A DNA stretch of 47,500 nucleotides from Sphingopyxis sp. LK2115 (GTDB taxonomy: Bacteria; Pseudomonadota; Alphaproteobacteria; Sphingomonadales; Sphingomonadaceae), in the NCBI RefSeq assembly GCF_014595975.1, contig NZ_JABWGQ010000002.1, positions 1-47,500 of the forward strand. The letters run 5' to 3'. The position numbers were made by a program, and so were the translations under genes. The notes below the pieces were generated by a model. That model made no database searches. It saw nothing but the letters and a program-made list of their open reading frames with translations, and was not told where the DNA came from. Below, in pieces: positions 34,172-44,692 of this stretch. The number at the start of each line of letters is the position of its first letter. The stretch's first letter is position 1.

Positions 34172-34663
34172 GTGGTCGCCGACCGCCCCGTCACCCTGGC
34201 CGCGATTGCAGGCGCGCATGGGGTGCGGGGCGAGGTGCGGCTCAAATTGTTCGGCGAAGGCGCGGAGGCCCTCCGCGCCTTTTCCGTTTTTGACGCGGGT
34301 GGCCGCAAGCTCACCCTGAAGTCGGTGCGTCCTGCCAATCAGGGCGCCGTTGCGACCTTTGCCGAAATCGCCGACCGCAGTGCGGCCGAAGCGCTGCGCG
34401 GCACGTTGCTCACCGTCCCGCGCGCGGCGCTGCCGCCGTTGGAGCCGGGCGAATATTACCACCATGACCTGATCGGCCTGCCGTGTGTGTCGACCGACGG
34501 CACCTTGGTCGGCCATGTCGCCGCGATCGACAATTTCGGCGCTGGCGATATCCTCGATATCGAAAAGCCGGACGGCAGGCGTTTCATGGTGCCGATGACG
34601 GAGCAGGCGGTGCCGACGTGGGACGCAACCGGGGTGACGGTGAACGCGGCATTCATCGAATAA
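34172..34663 (+). CDS. rimM: Ribosome maturation factor RimM
   Basis: RimM binds S19 and helps mature the 3' domain of 16S rRNA. The 163-residue protein starts at a GTG six bases after the rpsP stop. It has the N-terminal RimM domain (VTLAAIAGAHGVRGEVRLKLFGEG) and a C-terminal PRC barrel (EYYHHDLIGLPCVSTDGTLVGHV, FMVPMTEQAVPTWD). The usual next gene, trmD, is displaced by 2.6 kb. Confidence 0.96.
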   Translation: MVADRPVTLAAIAGAHGVRGEVRLKLFGEGAEALRAFSVFDAGGRKLTLKSVRPANQGAVATFAEIADRSAAEALRGTLLTVPRAALPPLEPGEYYHHDLIGLPCVSTDGTLVGHVAAIDNFGAGDILDIEKPDGRRFMVPMTEQAVPTWDATGVTVNAAFIE

Positions 34664-34867
34664 TCGCGCGGTCGCCGCGTGGCCACCGGCGCCGCGCGCC
34701 CACCTCGACGCCGTCAAAACGGTCCGGGGGCGGTGTGGCTTCCCTCGTTTCGCCGCACAATGCACTCCAATCGGCGGCGTGGCCCGTCAAGGCCCTTGCT
34801 CCGCGTCATCGGCTCGCGGAAAGGGCGAACCGATCACGCGGGGGCGGCTCATTGAAGGAGTAGGGTA

Positions 34868-35752
34868 ATGAGTGCGGTTTCCAAAAGTCCGAAATGGCTG
34901 TTGCTGTTGACCATGCTGGTGGCGCCGACGACCGGCAGCCTCGCCGCGCAGGCGCAGGACGAAGGGGCAGAGGACGGTGTCATGGCCACTGTCTATGGCG
35001 AGCGGATGCCCGACCCGTCGCAGATGGCGAAAGGGCCAGAACTCGAAGGCATCATCTCGGCCCGCAGCGGCAACCAGATCCAGATCACGACCGCCGACGG
35101 CGCGAAAACCGTGGTCATCGTCAACGAGAATACGCGCGTGAAATCCAGCGGCGGCTTCCTTGGTTTGAGCCGCAACAAGCTTGCGACCGACGCGCTGCTC
35201 AACGGCCTGCCGGTGAAGGTCGACACGCGGCAATGGGCAGGCGGCCTGTTCGCCCGCGAAGTCGACCTCAAGAGCAAGGATTTGCGCACGGCGTCGATGA
35301 TCCACACCGGCACCGACCAGCGCTTCGCCGAACAGACCGCGGCGACCGAGGCGCTGCGCAGCCGCGTCGGCGACATCGATCAATATAATGTCAAAAGCAC
35401 GACGAACGTGAACTTCGACGTCGGCAAGGCTGCGTTGTCGGCGCAGGCCAAGGCCGATCTTTGCGCGACGGCGACGGCGGCGGATGCGATGGACAATGCG
35501 CTGCTGCTCGTTGTCGGCTACACCGATTCAACCGGAAGCCAGGAGTTCAACCAGAGGCTCAGCGAAAAGCGCGCGGGAGCGGTGGTCAACCATCTGCAAC
35601 AGGCGTGCGGCTGGAAACCCTATCGGATGCTGACGCCCACCGGAATGGCCGAAGCCGATCCGGCCGCCGACAACAGCACCCCGGAAGGCAAGGCGCAGAA
35701 CCGCCGTGTCGCGGTGAATGTGCTGGTCAGCAAGGGGCTGGACGGTCTGTAA
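34868..35752 (+). CDS. OmpA-family outer-membrane/peptidoglycan-binding protein
   Basis: A 294-residue exported protein with the strong ribosome binding site AAGGAG ahead of the ATG. A signal peptide covers about residues 1-30 (WLLLLTMLVAPTTGSLAAQAQ). Residues 50-150 form a beta-rich segment (GIISARSGNQIQITTADGAKT) resembling OB-like or DUF5666-like folds. The C-terminal OmpA domain (about 175-290) shows VNFDVGKAALSAQAKADL, VVGYTDSTGSQEFNQRLSEKRAGAV and GKAQNRRVAVNVL, which provide the diaminopimelate-binding Asp and Arg. There is no N-terminal beta barrel. A strong hairpin follows the stop. The gene lies inside the otherwise conserved rimM-trmD interval. Confidence 0.9.
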   Translation: MSAVSKSPKWLLLLTMLVAPTTGSLAAQAQDEGAEDGVMATVYGERMPDPSQMAKGPELEGIISARSGNQIQITTADGAKTVVIVNENTRVKSSGGFLGLSRNKLATDALLNGLPVKVDTRQWAGGLFAREVDLKSKDLRTASMIHTGTDQRFAEQTAATEALRSRVGDIDQYNVKSTTNVNFDVGKAALSAQAKADLCATATAADAMDNALLLVVGYTDSTGSQEFNQRLSEKRAGAVVNHLQQACGWKPYRMLTPTGMAEADPAADNSTPEGKAQNRRVAVNVLVSKGLDGL

Positions 35753-35757
35753 GACTG

Positions 35758-35794
35758 GCGGGGCGGCGCTGTGCAAGGGACAGCGCCGCCCCGC
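35758..35794 (+). terminator. Very stable hairpin after the OmpA-family gene
   Basis: A perfect 15-bp GC-rich stem (35758-35772 with 35780-35794) around a 7-base loop begins five bases after the stop codon. No long T-run follows (TTCGCGG), so it may terminate inefficiently or protect the mRNA end. Confidence 0.6.
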
Positions 35795-35844
35795 TTCGCG
35801 GCGGGCCTTTGGGGGACGGCGCCCGCGATTCTCCGGTGTCGGGA

Positions 35845-36012
35845 TCAGGGGGTTGGCACCCCCATCCGCGCGCGCAGGTTGCGGTCGCGAAGGTCGCGCC
35901 GCCGCCGCAGCCGCGATATGGCGCCGGCGATCCCGGCAAGGCAGCGGTCGAGATCGGCGCAAAGCGCTTCGTGACCGCTGTTCCAGTTCCGCATCCACAT
36001 TTCATCCATCAT
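35845..36012 (-). CDS. Small basic hypothetical protein, divergent from the LysR gene
   Basis: The 55-residue reading frame begins ATGATG with AGGAG seven bases upstream, a strong translation signal. The peptide (MMDEMWMRNWNSGHEALCAD and on) has an acidic N-terminal half and an Arg-rich C-terminal half (RLRRRRDLRDRNLRARMG). It has no signal peptide or membrane segment and matches no family I recognise; the Arg-rich end recalls, weakly, DUF1127 proteins. Its start is 102 bases from the divergent LysR start, so it could be that regulator's target. It could be spurious: the frame is short and in high-GC DNA. Confidence 0.45.
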   Translation of the reverse strand: MMDEMWMRNWNSGHEALCADLDRCLAGIAGAISRLRRRRDLRDRNLRARMGVPTP

Positions 36013-36090
36013 CGTCTTGCTCCTGTCGGTTCGATGCCATGAAGATGCGCCTTTGCCGGCGCGAGCGCCAACTAAAGCTTTGCTATTCAT

Positions 36091-36107
36091 CATAAGGTCA
36101 GCTTATG
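36091..36107 (+). promoter_or_regulatory. LysR operator candidate over the lysR translation start
   Basis: CATAAG and CTTATG are perfect inverted 6-mers around GTCAG. Within them TAAGGTCAGCTTA is an exact T-N11-A LysR-type site (T at 36093, A at 36105). It ends seven bases before the LysR ATG, suiting negative autoregulation, and lies between the regulator and the divergent small gene. Confidence 0.6.
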
Positions 36108-36114
36108 GTGACGC

Positions 36115-37050
36115 ATGAACCGAATCCCGCCCCTTGCTGCTGTCCGTAGCTTTGAAGCGGCCGGACGCTTGCAGAATTTTTCGCGCGCGGCCCAGGAATT
36201 GGGCATGACGCAGGCGGCGGTCAGTTATCAGATTCGTCAATTGGAGGACCGGCTGGGTCGCGCATTGTTCGTGCGCGAAAAGGGACGCGTGCACCTGTCC
36301 GAAACGGGTCGGCGGCTGCTCCCCGCGATCAGCAACGCCTTTGCGATGATGAACGATGCCTTCGCGGCGCTGGGCAGCGACGAGGCCGATGTGCTGACAA
36401 TCAACGCCGTGACCAGCTTTGGCGGCACCTGGCTCAGCGCGCGTATCGGCGGATTCCAGCTTCTTTACCCGGACCTTGCGGTCCGCATGTCGATGAGCAA
36501 TGAACTGATCGATTTCGATGCCTCGAACGTCGATGTCGCGATCCGCATGGGGCGGGGTCAATGGCCGGGGTTGCGCAGCGATTTTCTGATGCGCCAGCAT
36601 GTCGCGCCGCTTGCCTCGCCCGCCTTTCTCGAAAAACATCGCATTCGCGAACCCGCCGACCTGCTGCGCGTCGAGCGGCTGGCGCCCAACGACAGCTGGT
36701 GGGCCGATTGGTTCGCCGCCGCCGGGGTTGTGACGCCGATCGCGCCGTCGCGCCGCGGGATCGAACTCGACAGCCAGCTTCAGGAAGCCAGCGCGGTGCA
36801 GGCGGGTTTCGGCGTCGCGATGATGACCCCGCTTTTCTGGCAGGCGGAGATCGCCGCGGGACGCATGGTCCAGCCCTTCGACACGCTCCATATATCGGGG
36901 TTGGCGATGTGGCTCGTTCACCGCGAGAACCGCGTCGGGGTGCGCAAGATCGAGCGCTTTCGCGAATGGCTGCGCGCCGAGCTGGCCAAGGATCGGTACC
37001 TGCTTCCCAAGGCGCTGTGGGAGCCGCCGGACCAGATCGCCTCGACATAA
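36115..37050 (+). CDS. LysR-family transcriptional regulator, GcvA-like
   Basis: A 311-residue regulator. The N-terminal winged helix-turn-helix reads PPLAAVRSFEAAGRLQNF followed by SRAAQELGMTQAAVSYQIRQLEDRLG. The C-terminal effector domain has the GcvA-subgroup feature DVAIRMGRGQWPGL and the FLMRQHVAPLASPAFLEKH block. GcvA itself controls glycine cleavage, but GcvA-like proteins have many targets, and no gcv gene is nearby. A T-N11-A palindrome sits just before the start. It interrupts the translation cluster between rimM and trmD. Confidence 0.92.
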   Translation: MNRIPPLAAVRSFEAAGRLQNFSRAAQELGMTQAAVSYQIRQLEDRLGRALFVREKGRVHLSETGRRLLPAISNAFAMMNDAFAALGSDEADVLTINAVTSFGGTWLSARIGGFQLLYPDLAVRMSMSNELIDFDASNVDVAIRMGRGQWPGLRSDFLMRQHVAPLASPAFLEKHRIREPADLLRVERLAPNDSWWADWFAAAGVVTPIAPSRRGIELDSQLQEASAVQAGFGVAMMTPLFWQAEIAAGRMVQPFDTLHISGLAMWLVHRENRVGVRKIERFREWLRAELAKDRYLLPKALWEPPDQIAST

Positions 37051-37316
37051 GCGAGCGCAATGTATACGCACGATGCATATACGGCGATGAATGGTGACGA
37101 AGCGCAACGAAGTGAATGGGGAATGGCACGGATTCGCACTGAATCGGGTATCTGGTTCCGCCCCGTGGCTGAAATCCGGCGACAAAAGCCCGCGCAAGGC
37201 CAGGGTTTGCAAATCGGGAAAATCGCTGGCGGCGCGCGAAATATCTGCCGAATAGCCATGCCAGCATTGCGCTTGTCGTGAACCGCAATGACCCTCTGGT
37301 GTCGCGTGCCGGGACT

Positions 37317-37320
37317 GAGG
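37317..37320 (+). promoter_or_regulatory. Ribosome binding site candidate for trmD
   Basis: GAGG lies eight bases before the TTG at 37329. The upstream GTG at 37278 has no such sequence, which favours the TTG. Confidence 0.45.
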
Positions 37321-37328
37321 GTCGAGAA

Positions 37329-38087
37329 TTGGACGCTGCCTTGACCTTCACCGCCGTCCCTTTGACCCTCTATCCCGACATGTTCCCCGGCCCGCTGGGG
37401 CACAGCATGGCGGGGCGTGCGCTTGAGGCGGGAAGGTGGACCTGCGCGCCGGTGCAGATCCGCGACTTTGCTACCGACAAGCATCGCACCGTCGACGACA
37501 CGCCGGCGGGCGGCGGGGCGGGGATGGTGCTCAAAGCCGATGTCCTTGCCGCCGCGATCGACCATGCGACCGCGGCCCATCCTGGGCTGCCCGTCCTTGC
37601 GATGACCCCGCGCGGCACCCCGATCACGCAGGCGCGCGTGCGCGACCTCGCCGCCGGTCCCGGCGCGATCATCCTCTGCGGCCGATTCGAGGGTTTCGAC
37701 GAGCGCATCTTCGACGCGCGGCCGATCGAACAGGTCTCGATGGGCGACATCATCCTGTCGGGCGGCGAGATGGCGGCGCTATTGCTCCTCGACGCTTGCA
37801 TTCGGCTGCTTCCCGGCGTAATGGGCGCGGCTTCCAGCGGCGACGACGAATCGTTCGAAAACGGTTTGCTCGAATATCCGCACTATACCCGGCCCGTCAC
37901 ATGGGAAGGGCGCACGATCCCCGAAGTGCTGCGATCGGGGGATCATGCGAAGATCGCCGCCTGGCGGAAACAACAGGCGGAAGAGACAACACGGTTACGC
38001 AGGCCGGACCTTTGGGAGCGCCATGAGGGCGCTCGGGACCGACCTGCCTCTGGCGCGCGGCAAAAGAAGAAGGACCAGGGGCCATGA
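37329..38087 (+). CDS. trmD: tRNA (guanine-37-N1)-methyltransferase
   Basis: TrmD methylates G37 next to the anticodon of tRNAs reading CNN codons and prevents frameshifting. It is a SPOUT-class knotted enzyme working as a dimer. The conserved start [21 protein letters not shown] is preceded by no ATG. I place the start at TTG 37329 (252 aa) because GAGG lies eight bases upstream. TTG 37341 and GTG 37278 remain possible. The knot motif is [12 protein letters not shown] followed by [20 protein letters not shown]. The stop overlaps the rplS ATG by four bases. Confidence 0.94.
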   Translation: MDAALTFTAVPLTLYPDMFPGPLGHSMAGRALEAGRWTCAPVQIRDFATDKHRTVDDTPAGGGAGMVLKADVLAAAIDHATAAHPGLPVLAMTPRGTPITQARVRDLAAGPGAIILCGRFEGFDERIFDARPIEQVSMGDIILSGGEMAALLLLDACIRLLPGVMGAASSGDDESFENGLLEYPHYTRPVTWEGRTIPEVLRSGDHAKIAAWRKQQAEETTRLRRPDLWERHEGARDRPASGARQKKKDQGP

Positions 38088-38461
38088 ACCTCATCCAGAC
38101 GATCGAAGCCGAAGAAATCGCCAAGGCTGGCAAAGACATTCCGACCTTCCGTCCCGGCGACACGCTGCGCGTCGGCGTGCGCGTGGTCGAAGGCGAACGC
38201 ACCCGCGTCCAGAACTTCGAGGGCGTGTGCATCGCGCGCTCGAACAAGGGCATGGGGTCGAACTTCACCGTGCGCAAACTGTCGTTCGGCGAAGGCGTCG
38301 AGCGCGTCTTTCCGCTTTATTCGCCCAACATCGACAGCATTACCGTCGTCCGCAAGGGCGCCGTCCGCCGTGCGAAGCTTTACTATCTGCGCGGGCGCAC
38401 TGGTAAATCGGCACGAATTGCGGAGCGCCGCGATTACCGGTCGGAAGCCGGCGAAGGCTAA
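38084..38461 (+). CDS. rplS: 50S ribosomal protein L19 (bL19)
   Basis: bL19 sits at the 30S-50S interface. The 125-residue protein begins [20 protein letters not shown] and contains [20 protein letters not shown], the signature [13 protein letters not shown], and [15 protein letters not shown]. Length and sequence are standard. Its ATG overlaps the trmD stop, so it is translationally coupled, and a strong terminator follows. Confidence 0.98.
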   Translation: MNLIQTIEAEEIAKAGKDIPTFRPGDTLRVGVRVVEGERTRVQNFEGVCIARSNKGMGSNFTVRKLSFGEGVERVFPLYSPNIDSITVVRKGAVRRAKLYYLRGRTGKSARIAERRDYRSEAGEG

Positions 38462-38498
38462 GGAGAGCTTTTCTCACCCAAAGCCGAAACAGCTTTCC

Positions 38499-38544
38499 AA
38501 AACGACCGGTTCGGCCAAGGGGCGGAACCGGTCGTTTTTCGTTT
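38499..38544 (+). terminator. Rho-independent terminator of trmD-rplS
   Basis: A 14-bp perfect stem (AAAACGACCGGTTC, 38499-38512, with its complement 38525-38538) around a 12-base loop runs into TTTTTCGTTT. It ends the translation cluster before asd. Confidence 0.92.
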
Positions 38545-38569
38545 CACGGACAAGATAAAGGACAGTTTC

Positions 38570-39595
<1,026 letters not shown>

Positions 39596-39684
39596 GGGCA
39601 GGATGCTGCGCCCCTGCCTTTGCCGGGGCGCAGTGGAATCAGCCTATCTCGACTTTGCGCGATACGAACGGGTAGGGTGTGGGC

Positions 39685-40314
39685 GTGCCGTCCGTGTCCG
39701 CCATCCCGTTCGCGCAGCGCCGCCTGATCGGCCTGCTCCTCGCGCTGCTCCTTATCGCGCAGATCGACCAGCCCTATCCCGAGGTCGCGCTGCTCCAGCA
39801 TATCCCGACGATGCTGCTTCTTGTCGCGTCGCCGTGGCTGCTTCGCCGCTGGCCGCTGTCGACCGGGTCGGTCGCGTGCATCGCCCTTTTCCTGGCGCTC
39901 CACACGCTTGGCGGACGCTATGCCTACAGCAATGTGCCCTATGACGATTGGGCCCGCGCGCTGACCGGGGCGACGCTGTCCGACGGCTTGGGCTGGACGC
40001 GCAATCATTATGACCGGCTCGTCCATTTCGCCTTCGGCGGCTTGTCGGCGGTTCCGGTGGCAGAAGTCGCGCGCCGCTGGGGCGGACTGGGCGCGCGGGG
40101 CGCCATGCTGGCGGTGCTGGGCTGGGTGCTCGCCGTTTCGGCGCTTTATGAAGTGTTCGAATGGCTGCTCACCCTCGCCGCGGCGGGCGAAACCGCCGAC
40201 CGCTATAACGGGCAACAGGGCGATATGTGGGACGCGCAAAAGGATATGGCGCTGGCGGCGCTCGGCGCGGTCGCGGGGCTGGCGATCGGGATGTGGCGAC
40301 GGCCGAAAGGCTGA
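39685..40314 (+). CDS. DUF2238 (YjdF-like) integral membrane protein
   Basis: A protein of about 209 residues with five to six hydrophobic segments. Family features are NHYDRLVHFAFGGLSAVPVAE, SALYEVFEWLLTLAA and the aspartate-rich motif QQGDMWDAQKDMALAALGAVAG. The function of the family is unknown. I prefer the GTG at 39685, which has AGGG seven bases upstream; a GTG at 39679 is also in frame. Its stop is only four bases from the end of the convergent M61 gene, so no room remains for a terminator. Confidence 0.85.
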   Translation: MPSVSAIPFAQRRLIGLLLALLLIAQIDQPYPEVALLQHIPTMLLLVASPWLLRRWPLSTGSVACIALFLALHTLGGRYAYSNVPYDDWARALTGATLSDGLGWTRNHYDRLVHFAFGGLSAVPVAEVARRWGGLGARGAMLAVLGWVLAVSALYEVFEWLLTLAAAGETADRYNGQQGDMWDAQKDMALAALGAVAGLAIGMWRRPKG

Positions 40315-40318
40315 TCCG

Positions 40319-42250
40319 TCAAAGCGCGCGTTTCGGGGTGAACAGCCGGTCGAACCCGTCGGGCATTCCTTCGACCTTTTCCAGATGCGGCCAGCGCAGC
40401 CCGCCGTGATAGGCGATCTCGACCGTGCGATAACGCCCGCCGCGCTCGACGAGCAGGCGCACCGGCGTCTTGCCGTCGGCGGCGGCGCGAATCGCGGCCT
40501 CGATGCGCTCGCGGCTGTAGCTCATGCCATCGACCGCGACGATCCTGGTGCCGTTGACGATGTCGGCGCGGAATGCCGGACCGTTCCACAGGATGCTGCC
40601 AGCGACGCCGTCCTTGTCGATCGCCAGGCCGAGCGAGTGGGTAAGGTCGACATTTTTGCCCTGCGCCATCCGGTCGCGGTCATAGGCGTTCGGCGTGTCG
40701 CGCCAGACGAGGCGGTAGCCCGCGCGCTCGATCCCGCCGGTGGGTGCCGGGCGGCCCGACGTCTGCATCCGGTCGCGCAGGAAACGCTCCCAGTCGTGAG
40801 GATGCACGGCGTTCAGCGCCGCGACGACATCGCCGAAATCATAGGTCGACTGCCCCCAATCACCCTCTCGCCCACCGAAAAAGGCGCGCGCGAAATCGTC
40901 GAGGCTCTTGCGGTTGTCGGTGGCGCCGCGGATCAGCATGTCGGCCTCCAGCCACATCAGCGACCCTTCGTTGTAATAATCCTCGGTCCGCGACCAGCTT
41001 GCGAAGGGTTTGGGCTTGCGCGCGGCGATGATCGGGTCGAGCGTCGTGTCCTCGACCGAGCGCCAGCTGCGCCCCGGCTGGACGCTGTAACTGGCGGCAT
41101 GGCTCGCCCATTCGCCGAGAATCGTCTCCTTCGCCTGCATCCCCGACCGTCCCGCCAGCACCAGATCCCAGAAGCTTGTCTGCCCTTCGTAAACCCACAG
41201 CAGATTGTCCTGCATCGGCGTGCGGTAATCGGGGGTCCATAATTTGTCGGGGCGGCGATATTTGCCGTTCCAGCTATGCACCAGTTCGTGCGGCAGCAGT
41301 CCGCGTTCCCAGTCATTCTCGTCCCATTTGGTGAAATAATCGACCGCGCGGCTGTTCTCGCTCGACCGATGATGCTCGAGCCCGATGCCGCCGAGTTCGT
41401 CGGTAAGCGCCAGCAGAAACTCGTAACGGTCGAAATGGCGCACGCCGAACAGCGCGATCGCTTCCGACACCAGCGCCGCGTGGCGCGCGATATGGTCGGG
41501 GTTTGCCGCCAGATATTGCGGCTCGTCGGCGACAACGTTGAGCGTGACATTGTGGCCAAGGTCCCATTTGCGGAAATGGGCTCCTGCGAACATCGGGCTG
41601 TCGACCAGCACCTCGTAACTGGTCGGCGCATAGCTGTATCGGTTGCCGGTCGTCTTGAGTCCGTCGAGCGCCGCGACGCCGGTCCAGCCTTCGGGCAATG
41701 TCACCTCCAGCTGCACCGGGATATTCCGCGTGAAATATCCGGCGGGATAAAGGCTGACCTGTTCCCATTGCAGGTTCATCATCGCCGGGGTCACGACGAC
41801 GCGGCCCTCGCTGCTGCGCGTCGGCGACAGAAAGTCGAACCCGACCTCGATAGTCTTGGCGCCCGCAGGCACGTCGATGTCGAAGGCGTAAACGTCGGTT
41901 GGCTGGCGGGTCCAGCTGAGCGGCTTGCCGCCCGCCGATGCCGTGAACCCCGCCATTTCGGCGATCGCGCCGCGCGGCGCATGTTTGCCGGGCAACCATT
42001 CGGGATAGAGGAGGGTCAGCTTGCCCGCCTTTGCCACCGGAATCGTCTGGCGGACGCGAAAAATGCCGCGCGCAACGTCGGTGGCATCGACGCGGAGTTG
42101 CATCGTCCCCGGATAGGGCTTGTCGGCGGGCAGCGGGATGGTGAGCGGCTGGGCGACCGGCTGTGGACGGCTGTTCAGGTCCTGCGCGGATGCGGCGGGG
42201 ACGGTGGGCGCGGCAAGGAGCGCGGCGGCGGCGAATGCTGCTGTTTTCAT
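40319..42250 (-). CDS. M61 family metallopeptidase (glycyl aminopeptidase-like) with PDZ domain
   Basis: A 643-residue exported zinc aminopeptidase. The ATG at 42250 gives a signal peptide ([23 protein letters not shown]); the longer frame to 42433 reads through a repeat. The zinc site is [14 protein letters not shown] (HExxH), with the downstream glutamate in [18 protein letters not shown]. An N-terminal beta sandwich covers about residues 40-190. A PDZ domain occupies about the last 95 residues ([35 protein letters not shown]). M61 enzymes of sphingomonads prefer N-terminal glycine or alanine, but specificity here is inferred. It is divergent from hisS. Confidence 0.92.
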   Translation of the reverse strand: MKTAAFAAAALLAAPTVPAASAQDLNSRPQPVAQPLTIPLPADKPYPGTMQLRVDATDVARGIFRVRQTIPVAKAGKLTLLYPEWLPGKHAPRGAIAEMAGFTASAGGKPLSWTRQPTDVYAFDIDVPAGAKTIEVGFDFLSPTRSSEGRVVVTPAMMNLQWEQVSLYPAGYFTRNIPVQLEVTLPEGWTGVAALDGLKTTGNRYSYAPTSYEVLVDSPMFAGAHFRKWDLGHNVTLNVVADEPQYLAANPDHIARHAALVSEAIALFGVRHFDRYEFLLALTDELGGIGLEHHRSSENSRAVDYFTKWDENDWERGLLPHELVHSWNGKYRRPDKLWTPDYRTPMQDNLLWVYEGQTSFWDLVLAGRSGMQAKETILGEWASHAASYSVQPGRSWRSVEDTTLDPIIAARKPKPFASWSRTEDYYNEGSLMWLEADMLIRGATDNRKSLDDFARAFFGGREGDWGQSTYDFGDVVAALNAVHPHDWERFLRDRMQTSGRPAPTGGIERAGYRLVWRDTPNAYDRDRMAQGKNVDLTHSLGLAIDKDGVAGSILWNGPAFRADIVNGTRIVAVDGMSYSRERIEAAIRAAADGKTPVRLLVERGGRYRTVEIAYHGGLRWPHLEKVEGMPDGFDRLFTPKRAL

Positions 42251-42297
42251 GGGCTGTTCTTTAGGCAGGAAACGAGGGGGAGGTCCAGCCTCGCTCC

Positions 42298-42317
42298 TCT
42301 CCCCCTCAAGGGGGAGA
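42298..42317. repeat. Palindromic intergenic repeat before hisS
   Basis: TCTCCCCC and GGGGGAGA form a perfect 8-bp stem around TCAA, flanked by CCTC and AGG that extend the symmetry imperfectly. It resembles common alphaproteobacterial REP-like units. It lies between the divergent M61 and hisS genes. Confidence 0.6.
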
Positions 42318-42371
42318 AGGTTTGACGGCGACTCTTTGCCTTTCATCCAAAAACCATTAGACGCCGCCGCC

Positions 42372-43628
42372 ATGAGCAAGGATAAGGCCGCGAAAATCCC
42401 GACGCCGCAGCCGGTGCGCGGCACGCAGGACATGCTGGGCGATGTCGCCGATCGTTTCGCGCATGTCGTCGAGACGTTCGAGCGTGTGCGGCGCCTCTAT
42501 GGCTTCAAGCGGATCGAGGTGCCGGTGATCGAACCGACCGCGGTGTTCGCGCGATCCCTGGGCGAAACCACCGACGTCGTGTCGAAGGAAATGTATTCGT
42601 TCGACGATCGCGGCGGCGAATCGGTGACGCTGCGCCCCGAATTCACCGCCGGGATCGCGCGCGCCTATATCACGAACGGCTGGCAGCAGTTCGCGCCGCT
42701 GAAGGTTGCGACGCACGGACCGCTGTTCCGCTACGAGCGCCCGCAGAAGGGGCGTTATCGCCAGTTCCACCAACTGGACGCCGAAGTGCTCGGCAGCGAC
42801 AGCCCGCTGGCCGATGCCGAGTTGCTGGTGTTCGCCGACCAGCTTTTGAAGCAGCTGGGGATCGCCGAAGGCGTGACCTTGACGCTCAACACGCTGGGTG
42901 ATGCGCAAAGCCGCGAGGCCTGGCGCGCGGCGCTGGTCGAGCACTTCGAGGCACATCGTGGCGATCTGTCCGAAGACAGTCTTGCGCGGCTCGACAAGAA
43001 TCCGCTGCGGATTCTGGACAGCAAAGACCCGCGCGACCGCCCGATTGCCGACAGCGCGCCCGACATCGACGCATTCCTCACCGGCGAGGCGCAAGACTTC
43101 TTCGGTGCGGTGACCGCGGGCCTCGATGCCGCGGGCGTCGCGTGGGAACGCAATGCGCGACTGGTGCGGGGGCTCGACTATTACCGCCACACCGCGTTCG
43201 AGTTCGTCACCGACCGGCTGGGCGCGCAGGGAACGGTGCTCGGCGGCGGGCGCTATGATGGGCTGATCGAAAATCTGGGCGGGCCGCCGACCCCGGCGGT
43301 CGGCTGGGCGGCGGGGATCGAGCGATTGGCGATGCTGCTGGCCGATGATGTTATCGACACGCGGCTCGACGCGGTGATCGCGGTCGAGGACGACTCCGAA
43401 CTTGCGTTTGCAACCAAGGCTCTGGCGGCGCTTCGCGCGGGCGGCTTTTCTGCGGAGATCGTCGCGACGGGTTCGCCGCGCAAGCGGTTTGACAAGGCTG
43501 CGAAAATACCCGCGCGCGCGCTGATTTCAGTGGGCGTGCGAGATGGCAGCCGCTTCACGCGGAGCAAGACCGACGGTAGCGAAATCGCCGCCCGCGTGGA
43601 TGCCCTTTTCCTTTCAATCGCCCCATGA
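42372..43628 (+). CDS. hisS: Histidyl-tRNA synthetase
   Basis: HisRS charges tRNA-His. The 418-residue class II enzyme starts at the ATG at 42372 ([22 protein letters not shown]); the frame to 42120 is an upstream artefact. Motif 2 is [26 protein letters not shown] in part, the histidine-binding loop is [15 protein letters not shown], and motif 3 is [10 protein letters not shown] ... [10 protein letters not shown]. The C-terminal anticodon-binding domain covers about residues 325-418. The stop overlaps the prfA ATG by four bases. Confidence 0.97.
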   Translation: MSKDKAAKIPTPQPVRGTQDMLGDVADRFAHVVETFERVRRLYGFKRIEVPVIEPTAVFARSLGETTDVVSKEMYSFDDRGGESVTLRPEFTAGIARAYITNGWQQFAPLKVATHGPLFRYERPQKGRYRQFHQLDAEVLGSDSPLADAELLVFADQLLKQLGIAEGVTLTLNTLGDAQSREAWRAALVEHFEAHRGDLSEDSLARLDKNPLRILDSKDPRDRPIADSAPDIDAFLTGEAQDFFGAVTAGLDAAGVAWERNARLVRGLDYYRHTAFEFVTDRLGAQGTVLGGGRYDGLIENLGGPPTPAVGWAAGIERLAMLLADDVIDTRLDAVIAVEDDSELAFATKALAALRAGGFSAEIVATGSPRKRFDKAAKIPARALISVGVRDGSRFTRSKTDGSEIAARVDALFLSIAP

Positions 43629-44692
43629 CCTCCGTTTCCGCCCGCCAGATCGACGCCATCATCGAACGTCACGCGGCCCTTCAGGCGCGTATGGCGACGG
43701 GCGACATGGCACCCGCTGATTTTGTCGCGGCGTCGAAGGAGTTTGCCGAGCTTGAACCCGTCGCCACCGCGGCGCGCGAAGTCGTGCGGTTGCGCGGGGA
43801 ACTCACCGCGCTCAAGGAAATGCTGGCCGACCCCGAAATGAAGGCGATGGCGGAGGAGGAAATCGCCGCGATCGAGGACGCGCTTCCCGCCGCCGAGCAC
43901 GAGCTGGCGGTCAAGCTGCTCCCCAGGGATGTCGCTGATGAGCGCGCCGCGATGCTCGAAATCCGCGCCGGAACCGGCGGCGACGAGGCGGCGCTGTTCG
44001 CGGGTGACCTGCTGCGCATGTACAGCCGCTACGCCGACACGCAGGGCTGGAAGGTCGAGATCATATCGGCGAACGAGGCCGAGGTCGGCGGTTACAAGGA
44101 AGTCGTCGCATCGGTCAGCGGGCAGGGGGTATTCGCGAAGCTGAAGTTCGAAAGCGGCGTCCACCGCGTCCAGCGCGTCCCCGTCACCGAAAGCGGCGGG
44201 CGGATCCACACCAGCGCCGCGACCGTCGCGGTGCTGCCAGAAGCCGAGGAGGTCGATGTCGCAATCAACGATAATGACCTGAAGATCGACATCTATCGCG
44301 CGTCGGGGGCGGGCGGGCAGCACGTCAACACCACCGATTCGGCGATCCGCATCACGCATATCCCGACCGGCCTTGTCGTGATCCAGCAGGACCAGCGCAG
44401 CCAGCACAAGAATCGCGCCAAGGCGATGCAGGTGCTGCGCGCGCGGCTTTACGACCTCGAGCGCGAGAAGATCCACAGCGCCGAAGCGTCGGCGAGGCGG
44501 TCGATGGTCGGGTCGGGCGACCGGTCGGAGCGCATCCGCACCTATAATTTCCCGCAAGGTCGTGTGACCGACCACCGCATCAACCTGACGCTCCACCGCC
44601 TGCCCGAAATACTGGAAGGCGCGATGGACGAGCTGATCGACGCGCTGATCGCCGAGGATCAGGCGCAGCGGCTGGCGGGGCTGGGTGACTGA
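43625..44692 (+). CDS. prfA: Peptide chain release factor 1
   Basis: RF1 reads UAA and UAG and triggers peptide release. The 355-residue protein has the GGQ loop in [14 protein letters not shown], the site modified by PrmC, whose gene follows. The stop-codon recognition element appears as [14 protein letters not shown], with P-V-T in place of E. coli P-A-T. The ATG at 43625 overlaps the hisS stop, and the last eight bases overlap the prmC start. An N-terminal helical bundle precedes [24 protein letters not shown]. Confidence 0.97.
   Translation: MTSVSARQIDAIIERHAALQARMATGDMAPADFVAASKEFAELEPVATAAREVVRLRGELTALKEMLADPEMKAMAEEEIAAIEDALPAAEHELAVKLLPRDVADERAAMLEIRAGTGGDEAALFAGDLLRMYSRYADTQGWKVEIISANEAEVGGYKEVVASVSGQGVFAKLKFESGVHRVQRVPVTESGGRIHTSAATVAVLPEAEEVDVAINDNDLKIDIYRASGAGGQHVNTTDSAIRITHIPTGLVVIQQDQRSQHKNRAKAMQVLRARLYDLEREKIHSAEASARRSMVGSGDRSERIRTYNFPQGRVTDHRINLTLHRLPEILEGAMDELIDALIAEDQAQRLAGLGD

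Noticed and set aside
37060..37281. 73-codon frame between lysR and trmD
   Set aside because: No ribosome binding site, and third codon positions are about half G/C, unlike the strongly GC-biased genes around it.
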